DNA of 64,000 nt from Algibacter miyuki (GCF_042427745.1 NZ_JBHMFA010000004.1), one strand, 5' to 3'; shown: positions 26,842-35,515, numbered from the stretch's first letter. Made by a program: numbers and translations. Notes: generated by a model from the sequence alone, not told the origin.

Positions 26842-26900
26842 ATAAAAACTAATTAAGTTTACTATGATAATTCACTTTGTTTTGTTTTGATTTTTTTTTT

Positions 26901-26990
26901 CGTTGCTAATAACGATTTTGTATAGAGGGTGTTACAGGCGCGTAGCGGACTTAGATTAAGCACTAAACCGCAATTATTTTATACATTGTT
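26901..26990 (-). repeat. Structured attC-like intergenic element
   Basis: Read on the minus strand, this roughly 90-nt tract begins GTCAACAATGTATA and ends TATACAAAATCGTTATTAG, so the termini form an imperfect inverted repeat. The middle holds a second hairpin, GCGGTTTAG paired with CTAAGTCCGC. Nested imperfect palindromes with AAC at one end and GTT at the other resemble recombination sites of gene cassettes. It directly follows the small 73-aa gene. No integrase is present, so the interpretation is tentative. Confidence 0.4.
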
Positions 26991-27010
26991 GACTTTTAGT
27001 ACTTTATGTA

Positions 27011-27232
27011 TTAGTTTGATTTCAGTTTCTTGTTTTTCCCAATAAATAAGTACAATAACGAACCAATAAATGGAATTAATATGACTACTAAAATCCAAAT
27101 TATTTTATCATTTTGAGCAAACTTATTTTTTAAAATGTCAATCAAACAATAGATCCAAAGTCCAATTGATATTAGAATTATAGCTTGCCATATAAAAAGT
27201 CCCATTGAGGAATCATTCATTAAGTTATTCAT
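27011..27232 (-). CDS. PLDc_N-like small membrane protein
   Basis: A 73-residue protein with two membrane helices (about residues 10-31 and 43-65). The pattern is that of the phospholipase D N-terminal (PLDc_N) module: a first helix ending in YCLIDILK, an acidic turn with KIIW, then a second helix with PFIGSLLYLFIGKNKK. Stand-alone copies occur widely and have no settled function. It lies in the cassette-like region between a structured element and a DUF4145 gene. Confidence 0.75.
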   Translation of the reverse strand: MNNLMNDSSMGLFIWQAIILISIGLWIYCLIDILKNKFAQNDKIIWILVVILIPFIGSLLYLFIGKNKKLKSN

Positions 27233-27354
27233 ATTATATTTTTTTTATTCAGTTTTTTTAATTCCGCATGATAGTTTTTCTGTTGTACCTTTCTTAAAAT
27301 TCTATAAAACCGAAAGTTAAACCAGTCTTTTTGTTTACATGGTGTTGTGCACTT

Positions 27355-28017
27355 TTATTTTTTCTTATCAGGCATTTCCTCCTCAAAAGTTAAAGTTAAT
27401 ATCTCCATTTCAATCCAATGAATAGTTAAATCAATTAATTTTTTCAAATCCTTTAAATTTTTACTTTCCCACTTTCTTACATAATGAGTTTCATCATTTC
27501 CAATCCAAGAAGCTCGTTTAGCAACTGATTGAATTCTTGAGTCAGTAATAAAATTATTTATACATTGAGAAAGTGTGCTTTTTTCAATTTTTTCTTTTTG
27601 ACTTAAGTTGATAGATATGGCGTAATCTTTTATTAAAAACTCTAAAGACTTTCTATATCCAACCCCACAAATTTCATTTAATTCTTGCTGTTCAGCTATT
27701 AAAGATTGATTATAAATTTTGATGAAATCAGTTGAGGTTTCCTCAATAGATTTAGGGAATTTTCTACCAATTAAAGTTCCTTTGCTCGTTTTTCCTATAA
27801 AAGAATATGAATTTTCACCCATGTAATGATAATATCCAATAAATGATTTTTTACATTCCTTATCTGGACAAAATAAAAAAACTTCTGTGAGGTCATTTAC
27901 TTCACAATAATGTCCAAATAAAGGGTTAGGTGTTATCGATTTATGACAATTTGGGCATTCAGAAGGTAGATCTTCTAATTCAATTTTGTCATGATCACAT
28001 TGTATTTGATATCTCAT
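27355..28017 (-). CDS. DUF4145 domain protein with N-terminal zinc-binding region
   Basis: A 220-aa soluble protein. Two Cys pairs, CPNC (residues 21-24) and CPDKEC (around 50-55), with other Cys/His residues (Cys8, His10, His32, Cys34) suggest a zinc knuckle at the N terminus. The remainder is the helical DUF4145 fold (about 100-205), often found beside restriction-like or defence proteins but of unknown function. Both ends are flanked within about 10-20 bp by outward-facing GTGCNCAAC sequences, suggesting a mobile cassette. Composition is very AT-rich. Confidence 0.7.
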   Translation of the reverse strand: MRYQIQCDHDKIELEDLPSECPNCHKSITPNPLFGHYCEVNDLTEVFLFCPDKECKKSFIGYYHYMGENSYSFIGKTSKGTLIGRKFPKSIEETSTDFIKIYNQSLIAEQQELNEICGVGYRKSLEFLIKDYAISINLSQKEKIEKSTLSQCINNFITDSRIQSVAKRASWIGNDETHYVRKWESKNLKDLKKLIDLTIHWIEMEILTLTFEEEMPDKKK

Positions 28018-28028
28018 AGTTTTTTTTA

Positions 28029-28062
28029 ATTGTGCCCAACGGTTTCGTATAAGATTTGTTCG
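28029..28062 (+). repeat. Cassette-boundary-like sequence upstream of the DUF4145 gene
   Basis: GTGCCCAACGGTTTCGTATA lies just outside the DUF4145 gene. It shares the AACG-T-rich-GTATA pattern with 26910-26924 and mirrors the GTGCACAAC found on the minus strand beyond the same gene's stop (27343-27351). The rest of 28063-28309 shows no gene on either strand that I can support. Confidence 0.35.
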
Positions 28063-28309
28063 TTAGAAAAAGCAGAGATTTTTCAACGTAACAAATTGTT
28101 TGTTAAAATGTTTATTGTTACAATTTTTTTTAAGAAATTCCGTTCGTTGCTCAATTCTGCCATTTTGCTCAAAATTGTACTTATTCAATTTTTAATTGGA
28201 TAGAGTGGTTTTCCAGACTTAAGTCAAAATCCGATAATCATTGGTCGGTTTTAGAAACTTTTTTTATTTACCTCATAAAAAGGTCCTTTTTGCGTTAGTA
28301 AGAATTCCG

Positions 28310-28468
28310 TTACTTTTTATATCTATTTAATATAGGTACAAGGAAGATTAAAATATAACTAGTTACAAGTATGGGTTTTGTTATATATTCATTGTCCAGA
28401 ATATATAAAGTAAAAATAGTAATACTTACTATTATAAATAAATACTTTAGATAATGTAAGAATCTCAT
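28310..28468 (-). CDS. Possible 52-residue membrane protein
   Basis: An open frame from ATG at 28466-28468 to TAA at 28310-28312 encodes 52 aa. It has two hydrophobic segments (about residues 9-24 and 32-47, such as YLFIIVSITIFTLYIL) separated by a short polar turn DNEYITKP, and a basic end NRYKK. The layout, with positive charges at both ends, is what small membrane proteins look like. AT-rich DNA also gives such frames by chance, and there is no clear ribosome site. The flanking 28469-28750 shows no other gene. Confidence 0.45.
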   Translation of the reverse strand: MRFLHYLKYLFIIVSITIFTLYILDNEYITKPILVTSYILIFLVPILNRYKK

Positions 28469-28750
28469 AATTATTTAAGAGTTAATGTTGTTAAATTAAT
28501 GCCAACAAAGATATATAGTTAGTATTATCTATAGATCCATATAGCACTAAATATAATAAATCTATTTATTAAACAAATGGCTTAAGTTTATTATTCTCGT
28601 ATTTGAATTAAAACGCATAGATTACCGCTTTCACTTTTTTTAATTTTCACTTCAATTTTGCTCATTACTAGAGTTTTAGTTATGACTTTTATCATGTAAA
28701 ATGAAGCTAAACTTCCGTAATTTTATACTATCAACTAAAGCTATAATGTT

Positions 28751-29170
28751 ATGATACGAAAAGCACCAATTTCAATGATAATGACTCAAGATGTCATCTC
28801 ATTAAAAAAAAGCGACAAATTAGAAACTGCAGAGCATTTATTTAAAAAACATAAAATAAGACATATTCCTGTAGTTAATGGTAATGTAATTGTGGGTATG
28901 CTTAGTTATAGCGACTTGTTACGACTTAGTTTTGCCGATATAACCAATGATGATGATAGCGTTGCAGATGTTATGGTATATAATATGTTTACTATCGATC
29001 AGGTGATGAAACGAAATATTGTTACTGTTTCTTCTGCAAACTCAATAAAAGAAGTTGCCGAGATATTAGCGTCTAAAGAATTTCATGCACTTCCAGTAGT
29101 AGATAATAATAAGTTAAAAGGTATTGTTACTACTACCGATTTGATAAAATATTTGTTGAAACAATTTTAG
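28751..29170 (+). CDS. CBS domain pair protein (copy 1)
   Basis: A 139-aa protein consisting only of two CBS domains (Bateman module), residues 8-65 and 80-136. Typical CBS sequences are IMTQDVISL, RHIPVVNGN and LPVVDNNKLKGIVTTTDLI. Such stand-alone modules bind adenine nucleotides and act as energy or redox sensors, usually by contacting other proteins. It is a clear paralogue of the next gene, of equal length and roughly half identical throughout, so the pair arose by tandem duplication. Confidence 0.9.
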   Translation: MIRKAPISMIMTQDVISLKKSDKLETAEHLFKKHKIRHIPVVNGNVIVGMLSYSDLLRLSFADITNDDDSVADVMVYNMFTIDQVMKRNIVTVSSANSIKEVAEILASKEFHALPVVDNNKLKGIVTTTDLIKYLLKQF

Positions 29171-29277
29171 TGAGATAATTCTTATGCTCTGATAAATATT
29201 TTCGTAAAAATGATATTTGTCATAAAATCGATATGAATTTTAACTTAAATTTACGTAAGTAATTAAAACAGAACATC

Positions 29278-29697
29278 ATGAGAGCGCACGTACCAGTTTC
29301 TAGTATAATGACTAAAACAATTATAGGTTTAACCCGATCAGACGATTTAAAGCGCGCAGAAATGCTTTTTAACAGACATAGAATTAAACATATACCTGTA
29401 GTTTCGGGAGAATGTATTATTGGTATGCTAAGTTATACAGATTTAATGCGAATTAGCATTCCTGAATTTGCTCCAAGCCAGAATGTTGGTCTAGATGCTG
29501 TTGTGCTTAATAGCTTTACAATAGAGCAAGTTATGGTTAAAAATGTAGTAACCGTTTCTCCAGAAACTAATATTAAAGATGTTGCTTTAATATTAGCTAA
29601 TAGAGAATTTCACGCACTACCAGTAGTCGATAAGGGTGACTTGGTAGGGATTGTTACCACAACCGATTTATTAAACTATTTTATTAGAGAATTTTAA
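29278..29697 (+). CDS. CBS domain pair protein (copy 2)
   Basis: Second 139-aa stand-alone Bateman module, with CBS motifs IMTKTIIGL, KHIPVVSGE and LPVVDKGDLVGIVTTTDLL. It aligns with the preceding gene without internal gaps; the most divergent part is the linker between the two CBS domains (residues 58-75). A 107-bp spacer separates the copies, enough for its own promoter. Its stop overlaps the convergent rpe stop by 4 bp. Confidence 0.9.
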   Translation: MRAHVPVSSIMTKTIIGLTRSDDLKRAEMLFNRHRIKHIPVVSGECIIGMLSYTDLMRISIPEFAPSQNVGLDAVVLNSFTIEQVMVKNVVTVSPETNIKDVALILANREFHALPVVDKGDLVGIVTTTDLLNYFIREF

Positions 29698-30356
29698 GAG
29701 TTAGCTAAAGCCTTTAATTGCTTAATGGTTTCTGTTTGGTTATCACTTTTAAAAACGTGACTTCCAGCGACAAAAACATCAGCGCCAGCTTCAACTAATT
29801 TTTGAATATTTTTATCGGTAACACCACCGTCAATTTCAATTCGGGTATTTAAACCTTGGTCAGTAATCATTTTACGAAGTTTTTTTACCCGATTATATGT
29901 CATGTCTTCAAACTTCTGCCCACCAAAACCTGGGTTTATAGACATCAGTAAAACCATATAACATTTAGGTAGAATATCTTCTAAAACAGAAATAGGAGTG
30001 GTTAGGTTTAAAACAACACCTGCTTTACAACCAGCATCTTCAATTTGAGTAAGTGTGCGGTGTAAGTGTACTGTTGATTCATGATGAACGGTGATAATAT
30101 CGGCACCAACTTTGGCGAATTCTTCAATATAACGTTCTGGTTTTTCAATCATTAAATGTACATCTAATGGTTTCGTTGCGTGTTTTTTAATAGCTGCAAT
30201 TACAGGCATACCATAAGAAATATTTGGTACAAAATGCCCGTCCATAACATCGATGTGAAACCAATCGGCATCACTGTTATTAACCATTTCGGTATCACGT
30301 TGTAAATTGCCGAAATCGGCAGCTAGCATAGAAGGCGCAATTAATTTGGAAGACAT
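29694..30356 (-). CDS. rpe: Ribulose-phosphate 3-epimerase
   Basis: TIM-barrel enzyme of the pentose phosphate pathway interconverting ribulose 5-phosphate and xylulose 5-phosphate. Signatures are APSMLAADF, HIDVMDGHFVPN with catalytic Asp and metal-binding His, DVHLMIEKP, SINPGFGGQKF and the late EIDGGV. Its 220 aa are normal for the family. It converges with the second CBS gene. Confidence 0.96.
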   Translation of the reverse strand: MSSKLIAPSMLAADFGNLQRDTEMVNNSDADWFHIDVMDGHFVPNISYGMPVIAAIKKHATKPLDVHLMIEKPERYIEEFAKVGADIITVHHESTVHLHRTLTQIEDAGCKAGVVLNLTTPISVLEDILPKCYMVLLMSINPGFGGQKFEDMTYNRVKKLRKMITDQGLNTRIEIDGGVTDKNIQKLVEAGADVFVAGSHVFKSDNQTETIKQLKALANS

Positions 30357-30397
30357 TTTAGATTGTTTTTGTATTGTTTGCGCAAAGCTAAGGATTT

Positions 30398-30807
30398 TTA
30401 TTTGCCAAGCCTTAATAGGTCTTCAATAATTTCTAAGAAGTGACCGCTGTTTTCGATATCTTTTTCATTTAAGTCCATCACATAGTTTTGTAAGCTGTAA
30501 AGAGAATCTATGTCTGCGATAACGGAGTAACCCGTATTAAAGGCGCTAAAACTAATATGTGTAATGGTTTTATTTAAGAGCTCGGTAATATTAGAATGTC
30601 TAGAATCTTGTTTGATAGTTTCAAAAAGGGAGTCTACCACCTCTGCCTTGCCTTCTAGAATTTGAAAAAAAACTTGTCTTTTTTTACTAAAACACCAGTG
30701 ATATTATTTTTATCATTTCGAGTTTGTGTACCATTAAACAAAGCTTCGAACTCCATGATTTTTAGAGATAATTTCACCTTGCTTTTGTAACAGATAGTTT
30801 TTAGCAT
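30398..30807 (-). pseudogene. BLUF-domain blue-light sensor, frameshifted
   Basis: Translation from ATG 30805-30807 gives a BLUF N terminus (MLKTICYKSK, with the flavin-contacting Tyr7, and NNITGVLV) that stops early at TAG. The rest of the domain continues in another frame: QILEGKAEVVDSL, KQDSRH, then FSAFNTGYSVI to the stop at 30398. One extra T in the eight-T run (an A run on the plus strand, 30665-30672) restores a single 136-aa BLUF protein, with the conserved Gln near residue 49. BLUF domains bind FAD and sense blue light. An 80-residue C-terminal part (30398-30640) can be read as its own frame but is not a separate gene. The cause may be pseudogenisation, phase variation or a base-call error. 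Confidence 0.85.
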
Positions 30808-30811
30808 AACC

Positions 30812-30819
30812 CAAATATA
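30812..30819 (-). promoter_or_regulatory. -7 promoter element of the BLUF gene
   Basis: On the minus strand TATATTTG matches TAnnTTTG exactly and ends only 4 nt before the BLUF ATG, so transcription would start at or next to the start codon, giving a leaderless message. An in-frame TAG a few codons upstream rules out an earlier start. Confidence 0.5.
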
Positions 30820-30901
30820 ATACTAATATTTTATTTAAGATAAATCTTACGGAGAGATGTTTGTTGTAAGATTTTAAAAATCAAAGTTTTATAAATGAAT
30901 A

Positions 30902-30926
30902 AACCCGCGGTAATCAGCCGCGGGTT
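30902..30926 (-). terminator. Terminator after rpoD
   Basis: AACCCGCGG (30902-30910) and CCGCGGGTT (30918-30926) form a perfect 9-bp GC-rich stem with a 7-nt loop. It lies about 75 bp beyond the rpoD stop; on the minus strand it is followed by TTATTC, a modest T tail. Confidence 0.75.
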
Positions 30927-31002
30927 CTTTCATCAATCAAAAAACGAACAGTTATGTTGTAACTGTTTGTAGTTGTAATTTAGTCGTAATACTTTGGTAT
31001 TA

Positions 31003-31866
31003 CTAACCTAAATATGTTTTTAATATTTTACTTCTAGACGTATGTTTTAGTCTACGAATAGCTTTTTCTTTAATTTGACGTACACGTTCACGTGTTAAAT
31101 CGAATGTTTCTCCAATTTCTTCTAAAGTCATTGGGTGTTGGTTACCTAAACCAAAGTATAAACGAATAACGTCAGCTTCACGAGGTGTTAGTGTTTCCAA
31201 AGCACGCTCAATTTCTGTACGTAAAGATTCGTGTAATAATTCACGATCTGGATTTGGCGATTCACCAGAATTTAATACATCGTATAAGTTAGAATCTTCA
31301 CCTTCAACTAAAGGCGCATCCATACTTACGTGACGTCCCGAGTTTTTCATTGACTCCTTAACATCGTTAATAGTCATATCCAATTCTTTTGCAATTTCTT
31401 CAGCAGAAGGTGGACGTTCATGACTTTGTTCTAAAAAAGCAAATGTTTTATTTATCTTATTTATCGATCCAATTTTATTCAACGGTAAACGTACAATACG
31501 AGATTGCTCAGCTAAGGCTTGAAGAATAGATTGACGAATCCACCAAACGGCATAAGAGATAAATTTAAAACCACGCGTTTCATCAAAACGTTGTGCAGCC
31601 TTAATTAAACCTAAGTTACCTTCATTAATTAAATCGGGTAAAGTAAGGCCTTGGTTTTGGTATTGTTTAGCCACCGATACTACGAAACGTAAATTAGCCT
31701 TAGTTAATTTTTCTAAAGCAATTTGGTCTCCAGCTTTTATACGTTGTGCTAATTCTACTTCTTCATCAGCAGTAATTAAGTCAACTTTTCCAATTTCTTG
31801 AAGGTATTTGTCTAAAGAAGCGGTCTCTCTATTAGTAACCTGCTTGGTAATTTTTAGTTGTCTCAT
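31003..31866 (-). CDS. rpoD: RNA polymerase primary sigma factor RpoD
   Basis: Housekeeping sigma-70 of 287 aa, with regions 1.2, 2, 3 and 4 but no region 1.1, as is typical for Bacteroidota. Region 2 shows [18 protein letters not shown] and [12 protein letters not shown]; region 4 shows [14 protein letters not shown] and the recognition helix [21 protein letters not shown]. It should read the TTTG/TAnnTTTG promoters seen in this window. It is preceded by a 225-bp untranslated stretch before the next gene, consistent with its own promoter. Confidence 0.97.
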   Translation of the reverse strand: MRQLKITKQVTNRETASLDKYLQEIGKVDLITADEEVELAQRIKAGDQIALEKLTKANLRFVVSVAKQYQNQGLTLPDLINEGNLGLIKAAQRFDETRGFKFISYAVWWIRQSILQALAEQSRIVRLPLNKIGSINKINKTFAFLEQSHERPPSAEEIAKELDMTINDVKESMKNSGRHVSMDAPLVEGEDSNLYDVLNSGESPNPDRELLHESLRTEIERALETLTPREADVIRLYFGLGNQHPMTLEEIGETFDLTRERVRQIKEKAIRRLKHTSRSKILKTYLG

Positions 31867-32091
31867 TATATAATTATGTGTTTAGTATTTCTTTAAGGTA
31901 TTCAATAGTTATACGTAGAACCATTGAAAAATGTTACAAGAAAACTGATAAATATTTATTATCCCTTATTCTTTAGATACGATTTAACAAGAATAGTCAC
32001 ATTATGGCGTACGTTTTATTGAATTATTTTGTTGTACATCATGTATTTGCCGAATTCGTAATGTAGAAACACTAAAATTAAGTAAACTGTA

Positions 32092-32757
32092 TTATTTCGA
32101 TATTTTAATATTTGTAAAGTTTAAATTCCATGAACCTTCAGGTTTTTTATGACTTAAAGCAAGAGTAATGCCATTGAAATCTTGATAATCTTCAAAAGTG
32201 GTCATCATAGATGGTTTTTCCTGATTACCTTTTCTGAAAATCCACTCTTGAATACGGTAATCATCATCATAAAAAATATCATACGCATCACTTGGTGTGT
32301 AGCCGCCTTCGTTAGAATAGGTTAAGGTTATTTTATTTAAAGCCGTTTTACTTATTGGTGCTTCTGTTATAACAGGCTCTGAAATGGTTGTACCAGAATC
32401 CCAAACTAATTGAAACGGAATAAGTAACCAAAATTTATCGTTTATAAAACCACGATCTGCTTTCATACTAATAGAATCCACGGCCGAACGGTTGTAACTA
32501 ATCGTGTCTGTGGCCGAAATTGCGATAACATGGTTTGTTTTAGGTTTCCAAACCCAGCGTCTTTCAAAATGAGTGCTATCTGTATCTACGTTAAAAGTGA
32601 AATCAATCTCATTTACATTTTTCCAATTTTCAAAACCGTGCGCATGGGCTATTTTTTCAGCAATGGTTAATGGTTTCTCTTCCGGAATTGATTTGGTATT
32701 GTCTTTACAAGCTGTAATTAATAGAGCTATTAGCGTTATGTAGATGAAGTTTTTCAT
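32092..32757 (-). CDS. Lipoprotein of the DUF6503 type
   Basis: Predicted outer-envelope lipoprotein, 221 aa. The signal peptide ends in a lipobox with Cys17 (LLITACKD). The mature part begins with AEKIAHAHGFENWKNV, typical of a Bacteroidota family (DUF6503) of beta-rich secreted proteins, and continues with alternating beta strands and an FEDYQDFNGITLALSHKK segment that recalls lipoprotein-carrier-like folds. Function unknown. It is divergent from the methyltransferase gene at 32789. Confidence 0.75.
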   Translation of the reverse strand: MKNFIYITLIALLITACKDNTKSIPEEKPLTIAEKIAHAHGFENWKNVNEIDFTFNVDTDSTHFERRWVWKPKTNHVIAISATDTISYNRSAVDSISMKADRGFINDKFWLLIPFQLVWDSGTTISEPVITEAPISKTALNKITLTYSNEGGYTPSDAYDIFYDDDYRIQEWIFRKGNQEKPSMMTTFEDYQDFNGITLALSHKKPEGSWNLNFTNIKISK

Positions 32758-32788
32758 AATTTAGATTTTTTGTAAAGATACTTTGAAG

Positions 32789-33589
32789 ATGACAAATAAC
32801 ACTAAATATTTTAAAACCAATAAAGCCACCTGGAACGAAAAAGTAAAAGTACATGCCAAAAGTGATATGTATAATATGGAAGCTTTTAAAAAAGGAAAGT
32901 CTTCTTTAATGCCTTATGAGTTGGACGCTTTGGGTGATGTACAAGGGAAATCACTTCTTCATTTGCAATGTCATTTTGGACAAGATACTTTAAGTTGGAG
33001 TAGGTTAGGAGCTAAAAGCACTGGTGTAGATTTAAGTGATGAGGGTATAAAACTTGCAAAATCTTTAAATGAAGAATTGGAGTTAGATGCTCAGTTTGTA
33101 TGTTGCAATGTCTTGGAAACGTCTCAGTATATAAAAGAAGAATTCGATATTGTATTTACAAGTTATGGCGTTATTGGGTGGTTGCCCGATTTAAAACCTT
33201 GGGGAAAAATGATAGCCGAACGCCTGAAACAAGGGGGGACTTTTTTTATGGCAGAGTTTCACCCCATAGTTTGGATGTTTGATTATTTAAATGAAAAACC
33301 AATAATGACTTATGGTTATATGCAGGATGAGGTAATTTATGAAGAATATGAAGGAACATACGCTAACCAAAAAGCGGCAATAACGAGCAAGGAGTATGGA
33401 TGGAATCATGGTTTAGGTGAAGTGATTTCGGCACTTACCGAAGCCGGGTTACACATCCAATATTTAACCGAACATAATGAGAGTCCTTATAATGTATTGC
33501 CGAATTTAATTGAAACTGATAATGGTATGTTTGTAACGCAGGATAAATTATATCCTTTAATTTTCACTTTAAAAGCGACTAAGGTTTAG
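32789..33589 (+). CDS. Class I SAM-dependent methyltransferase
   Basis: Cytoplasmic methyltransferase of 266 aa. The SAM-binding motif I is LLHLQCHFGQDTLSWSRLGA, the acidic loop that binds the ribose is GVDLSDEGI, and motif IV is FDIVFTSYGVIGWL. The substrate cannot be predicted. I start at ATG 32789 (MTNNTKYFKT); the frame also allows TTG two codons earlier. It converges with the hydrolase gene that follows. Confidence 0.88.
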   Translation: MTNNTKYFKTNKATWNEKVKVHAKSDMYNMEAFKKGKSSLMPYELDALGDVQGKSLLHLQCHFGQDTLSWSRLGAKSTGVDLSDEGIKLAKSLNEELELDAQFVCCNVLETSQYIKEEFDIVFTSYGVIGWLPDLKPWGKMIAERLKQGGTFFMAEFHPIVWMFDYLNEKPIMTYGYMQDEVIYEEYEGTYANQKAAITSKEYGWNHGLGEVISALTEAGLHIQYLTEHNESPYNVLPNLIETDNGMFVTQDKLYPLIFTLKATKV

Positions 33590-33602
33590 GAAAGTAGCTT
33601 TT

Positions 33603-34577
33603 TTATTTTATATCATGTTTTTCTAAAAATTTCAAGATTAACTCGGCTATTTCTCTTGTTTTTTCTTCAGCAGCAAAATGCCCAGCATCCAAAAGGTGAA
33701 GCTCTGCGTTTGGCAAATCTTTTAAGTAAGCTTTAGCGCCATTTGCATTAAATTTTAAATCTTTTTTACCCCATACAATTAATGTTTTGGGTTGATTTTT
33801 ATTTAACATGTTTTGCCATTGTGGATAGCTCAATAAATTGGTGTTGTAATCCTGAAATAGTTGTACCTGTATGTCTCTATCTTTTTTTGAATTTAGAAAA
33901 GCCAAATCGTGTGTCCAAGCATCCGGACTTTGAACATTCATATTTGTTTCATCCAAATCAAATAAATACTGCTTGTTAATCACGGCATCTTTTCCGGTTA
34001 GGCTGTATAAAAAATCATATTGTGTTTTAGAGGTGTCGGATTGAGCTGTTCTAAAAAAGTGTTGCCTTTTTTCGGTTAAACCATCAAGATAAGCATTAGC
34101 ATTTTGTACAATTAAAGCATCTATGCGGTTAGGGTTTTCCATCATCATTCTATAACCTACGGGTGCTCCAAAATCTTGCATGTACATAACATAGTTTTTT
34201 ATGTGGAGCTTATTTATCAGTTTCTGAGTATAATCGGCTAATAAATCAAAGGTGTATTTGGTGGTTTCTGGGTCTAGGTGAGCGCTATAACCCGAGCCTA
34301 AATTATCTGGCGCAATAACATAATAATGCGTGGATAACATAGGGATTAAATTTCTATAGGAATGTGAAGATGATGGATAACCATGAAGTAACACGATAAC
34401 TGGATTGTTTTTATCACCAGCAGCTCTGTAAAACAATTTTACACTATCAATTTCTGCATAATTATATGTTGTAGCAGGAGGTAGGAAATAACTATCTTTT
34501 GAGGCTTTGTTATTTAGGCTTGTTTTACAAGAAAAGAAGGCAAGCGTTAATATTAGTATGCTTAATAATGATTTCAT
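33603..34577 (-). CDS. Alpha/beta hydrolase lipoprotein, epoxide hydrolase/dehalogenase-like
   Basis: Secreted alpha/beta hydrolase, 324 aa, with a lipoprotein signal ending at Cys17 (LAFFSCKT). The oxyanion motif is VLLHGYPSSSHSYRNL. The expected nucleophile position reads YMQDFGAPVG, with Asp rather than Ser, as in haloalkane dehalogenases and epoxide hydrolases. The acid is in VWGKKDLKF and the catalytic His in LDAGHFAAEE. Asp nucleophile plus HGYPSSS suggests the epoxide hydrolase or dehalogenase branch; the natural substrate is unknown. Confidence 0.85.
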   Translation of the reverse strand: MKSLLSILILTLAFFSCKTSLNNKASKDSYFLPPATTYNYAEIDSVKLFYRAAGDKNNPVIVLLHGYPSSSHSYRNLIPMLSTHYYVIAPDNLGSGYSAHLDPETTKYTFDLLADYTQKLINKLHIKNYVMYMQDFGAPVGYRMMMENPNRIDALIVQNANAYLDGLTEKRQHFFRTAQSDTSKTQYDFLYSLTGKDAVINKQYLFDLDETNMNVQSPDAWTHDLAFLNSKKDRDIQVQLFQDYNTNLLSYPQWQNMLNKNQPKTLIVWGKKDLKFNANGAKAYLKDLPNAELHLLDAGHFAAEEKTREIAELILKFLEKHDIK

Positions 34578-34711
34578 TTGAAAGTTTTTTGAATACGGTT
34601 TACCTTATAGAATAGACCGTATTTTGGATTCAGAAGGTACTAAATTAAAAAAAACACAGCGACTTGAAGTACTGTTTCAAATCGCTATATTTTATTGATG
34701 TGTGTTGGTAT

Positions 34712-35458
34712 TTAATTTCTACCAGCCATAACACCACCATCGGTATCCCAAATAGCACCCGTAACCCATGATGCTTTGTCTGAAAGTAAAAATACAATAC
34801 TGTTTGCTACATCTTGAGATTCTCCAAAACGTCCAATAGGGTGAAAGCCATTAAAACCAACCAAAGCTTCTGCAGCAGCTTGTTCTCCTCCAAAAACACC
34901 ATGATACACAGGTGTGTTTACTAAGGCAGGAGATACGGCATTAACACGAATGTTATCTTCTGCTAATTCCATTGCTAAATGTTGTGTTAAAGAATGTAAG
35001 CCTGCTTTTTGCATAGAATAAGCTGTAGATGGTGTTGCTTTTACAGCTTGCTTAGCCCACATAGAACCTACGTTTACAATAGAACCTCCTTGAGTGGCTT
35101 TCATTTTTTTAGCGGCACTTTGAGTGATGAAAAAGAACCCTCTATTTAAATCTAAATAAGAGTTATAATCTTCCATAGTATGATCTAAAAATGGTTTTGG
35201 TCCAAAAATACCTGAGGCATTTACTAGAAAATCTAAGTTGTCTAACGCTGAAATTTTGGACACTAGTGTATCTACTTCGTCTGTATTAGAAATGTTTACG
35301 GCATGTTTAACTAAATTTGGAGCATCGGCTACTTTGTCAATATTTCTACCTACAATATGTACAGTTGCACCGCCTTCTAGCAAGCTGTTTGCTGTTGCGT
35401 TACCAATACCACTTGTTCCACCTATGACTAAGGCTACTTTGTTTTCGAATTCTTTCAT
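34712..35458 (-). CDS. Short-chain dehydrogenase/reductase
   Basis: NAD(P)-dependent SDR of 248 aa. The cofactor loop is [11 protein letters not shown], the NASGIFGP region corresponds to the NNAG motif, the catalytic Ser is in VNVGSMWA, and Tyr and Lys are in YSMQKAG (YxxxK). The C-terminal [13 protein letters not shown] is typical. The start at 35458 ([10 protein letters not shown]) follows family alignment; the longer reading would cross the TetR operator. It lies downstream of a TetR gene, and a palindrome 24 bp upstream of its start matches one before tetR. Confidence 0.92.
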   Translation of the reverse strand: MKEFENKVALVIGGTSGIGNATANSLLEGGATVHIVGRNIDKVADAPNLVKHAVNISNTDEVDTLVSKISALDNLDFLVNASGIFGPKPFLDHTMEDYNSYLDLNRGFFFITQSAAKKMKATQGGSIVNVGSMWAKQAVKATPSTAYSMQKAGLHSLTQHLAMELAEDNIRVNAVSPALVNTPVYHGVFGGEQAAAEALVGFNGFHPIGRFGESQDVANSIVFLLSDKASWVTGAIWDTDGGVMAGRN

Positions 35459-35481
35459 GTTATTTATTTTTTTATAAATAA

Positions 35482-35495
35482 ACAGACAAGTCTGT
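35482..35495. promoter_or_regulatory. TetR-type operator before the SDR gene
   Basis: ACAGAC-AA-GTCTGT is an inverted repeat with 6-bp arms, located between the tetR stop and the SDR start. It is flanked by ATAAA on one side and a further CT on the other, as is the matching site at 36108. Confidence 0.8.
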
Positions 35496-35515
35496 CTTTG
35501 TTTATGCAAATTTTT

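Noticed and set aside
26901..28062. A true integron
   Set aside because: No integron integrase or recognisable attI site is in the window, and the core-site matches are imperfect; only a cassette-like layout can be claimed.
30398..30640. A separate 80-aa gene downstream of rpoD
   Set aside because: Its sequence continues the BLUF domain encoded upstream in another frame, so it is the C-terminal half of a frameshifted gene rather than an independent one.
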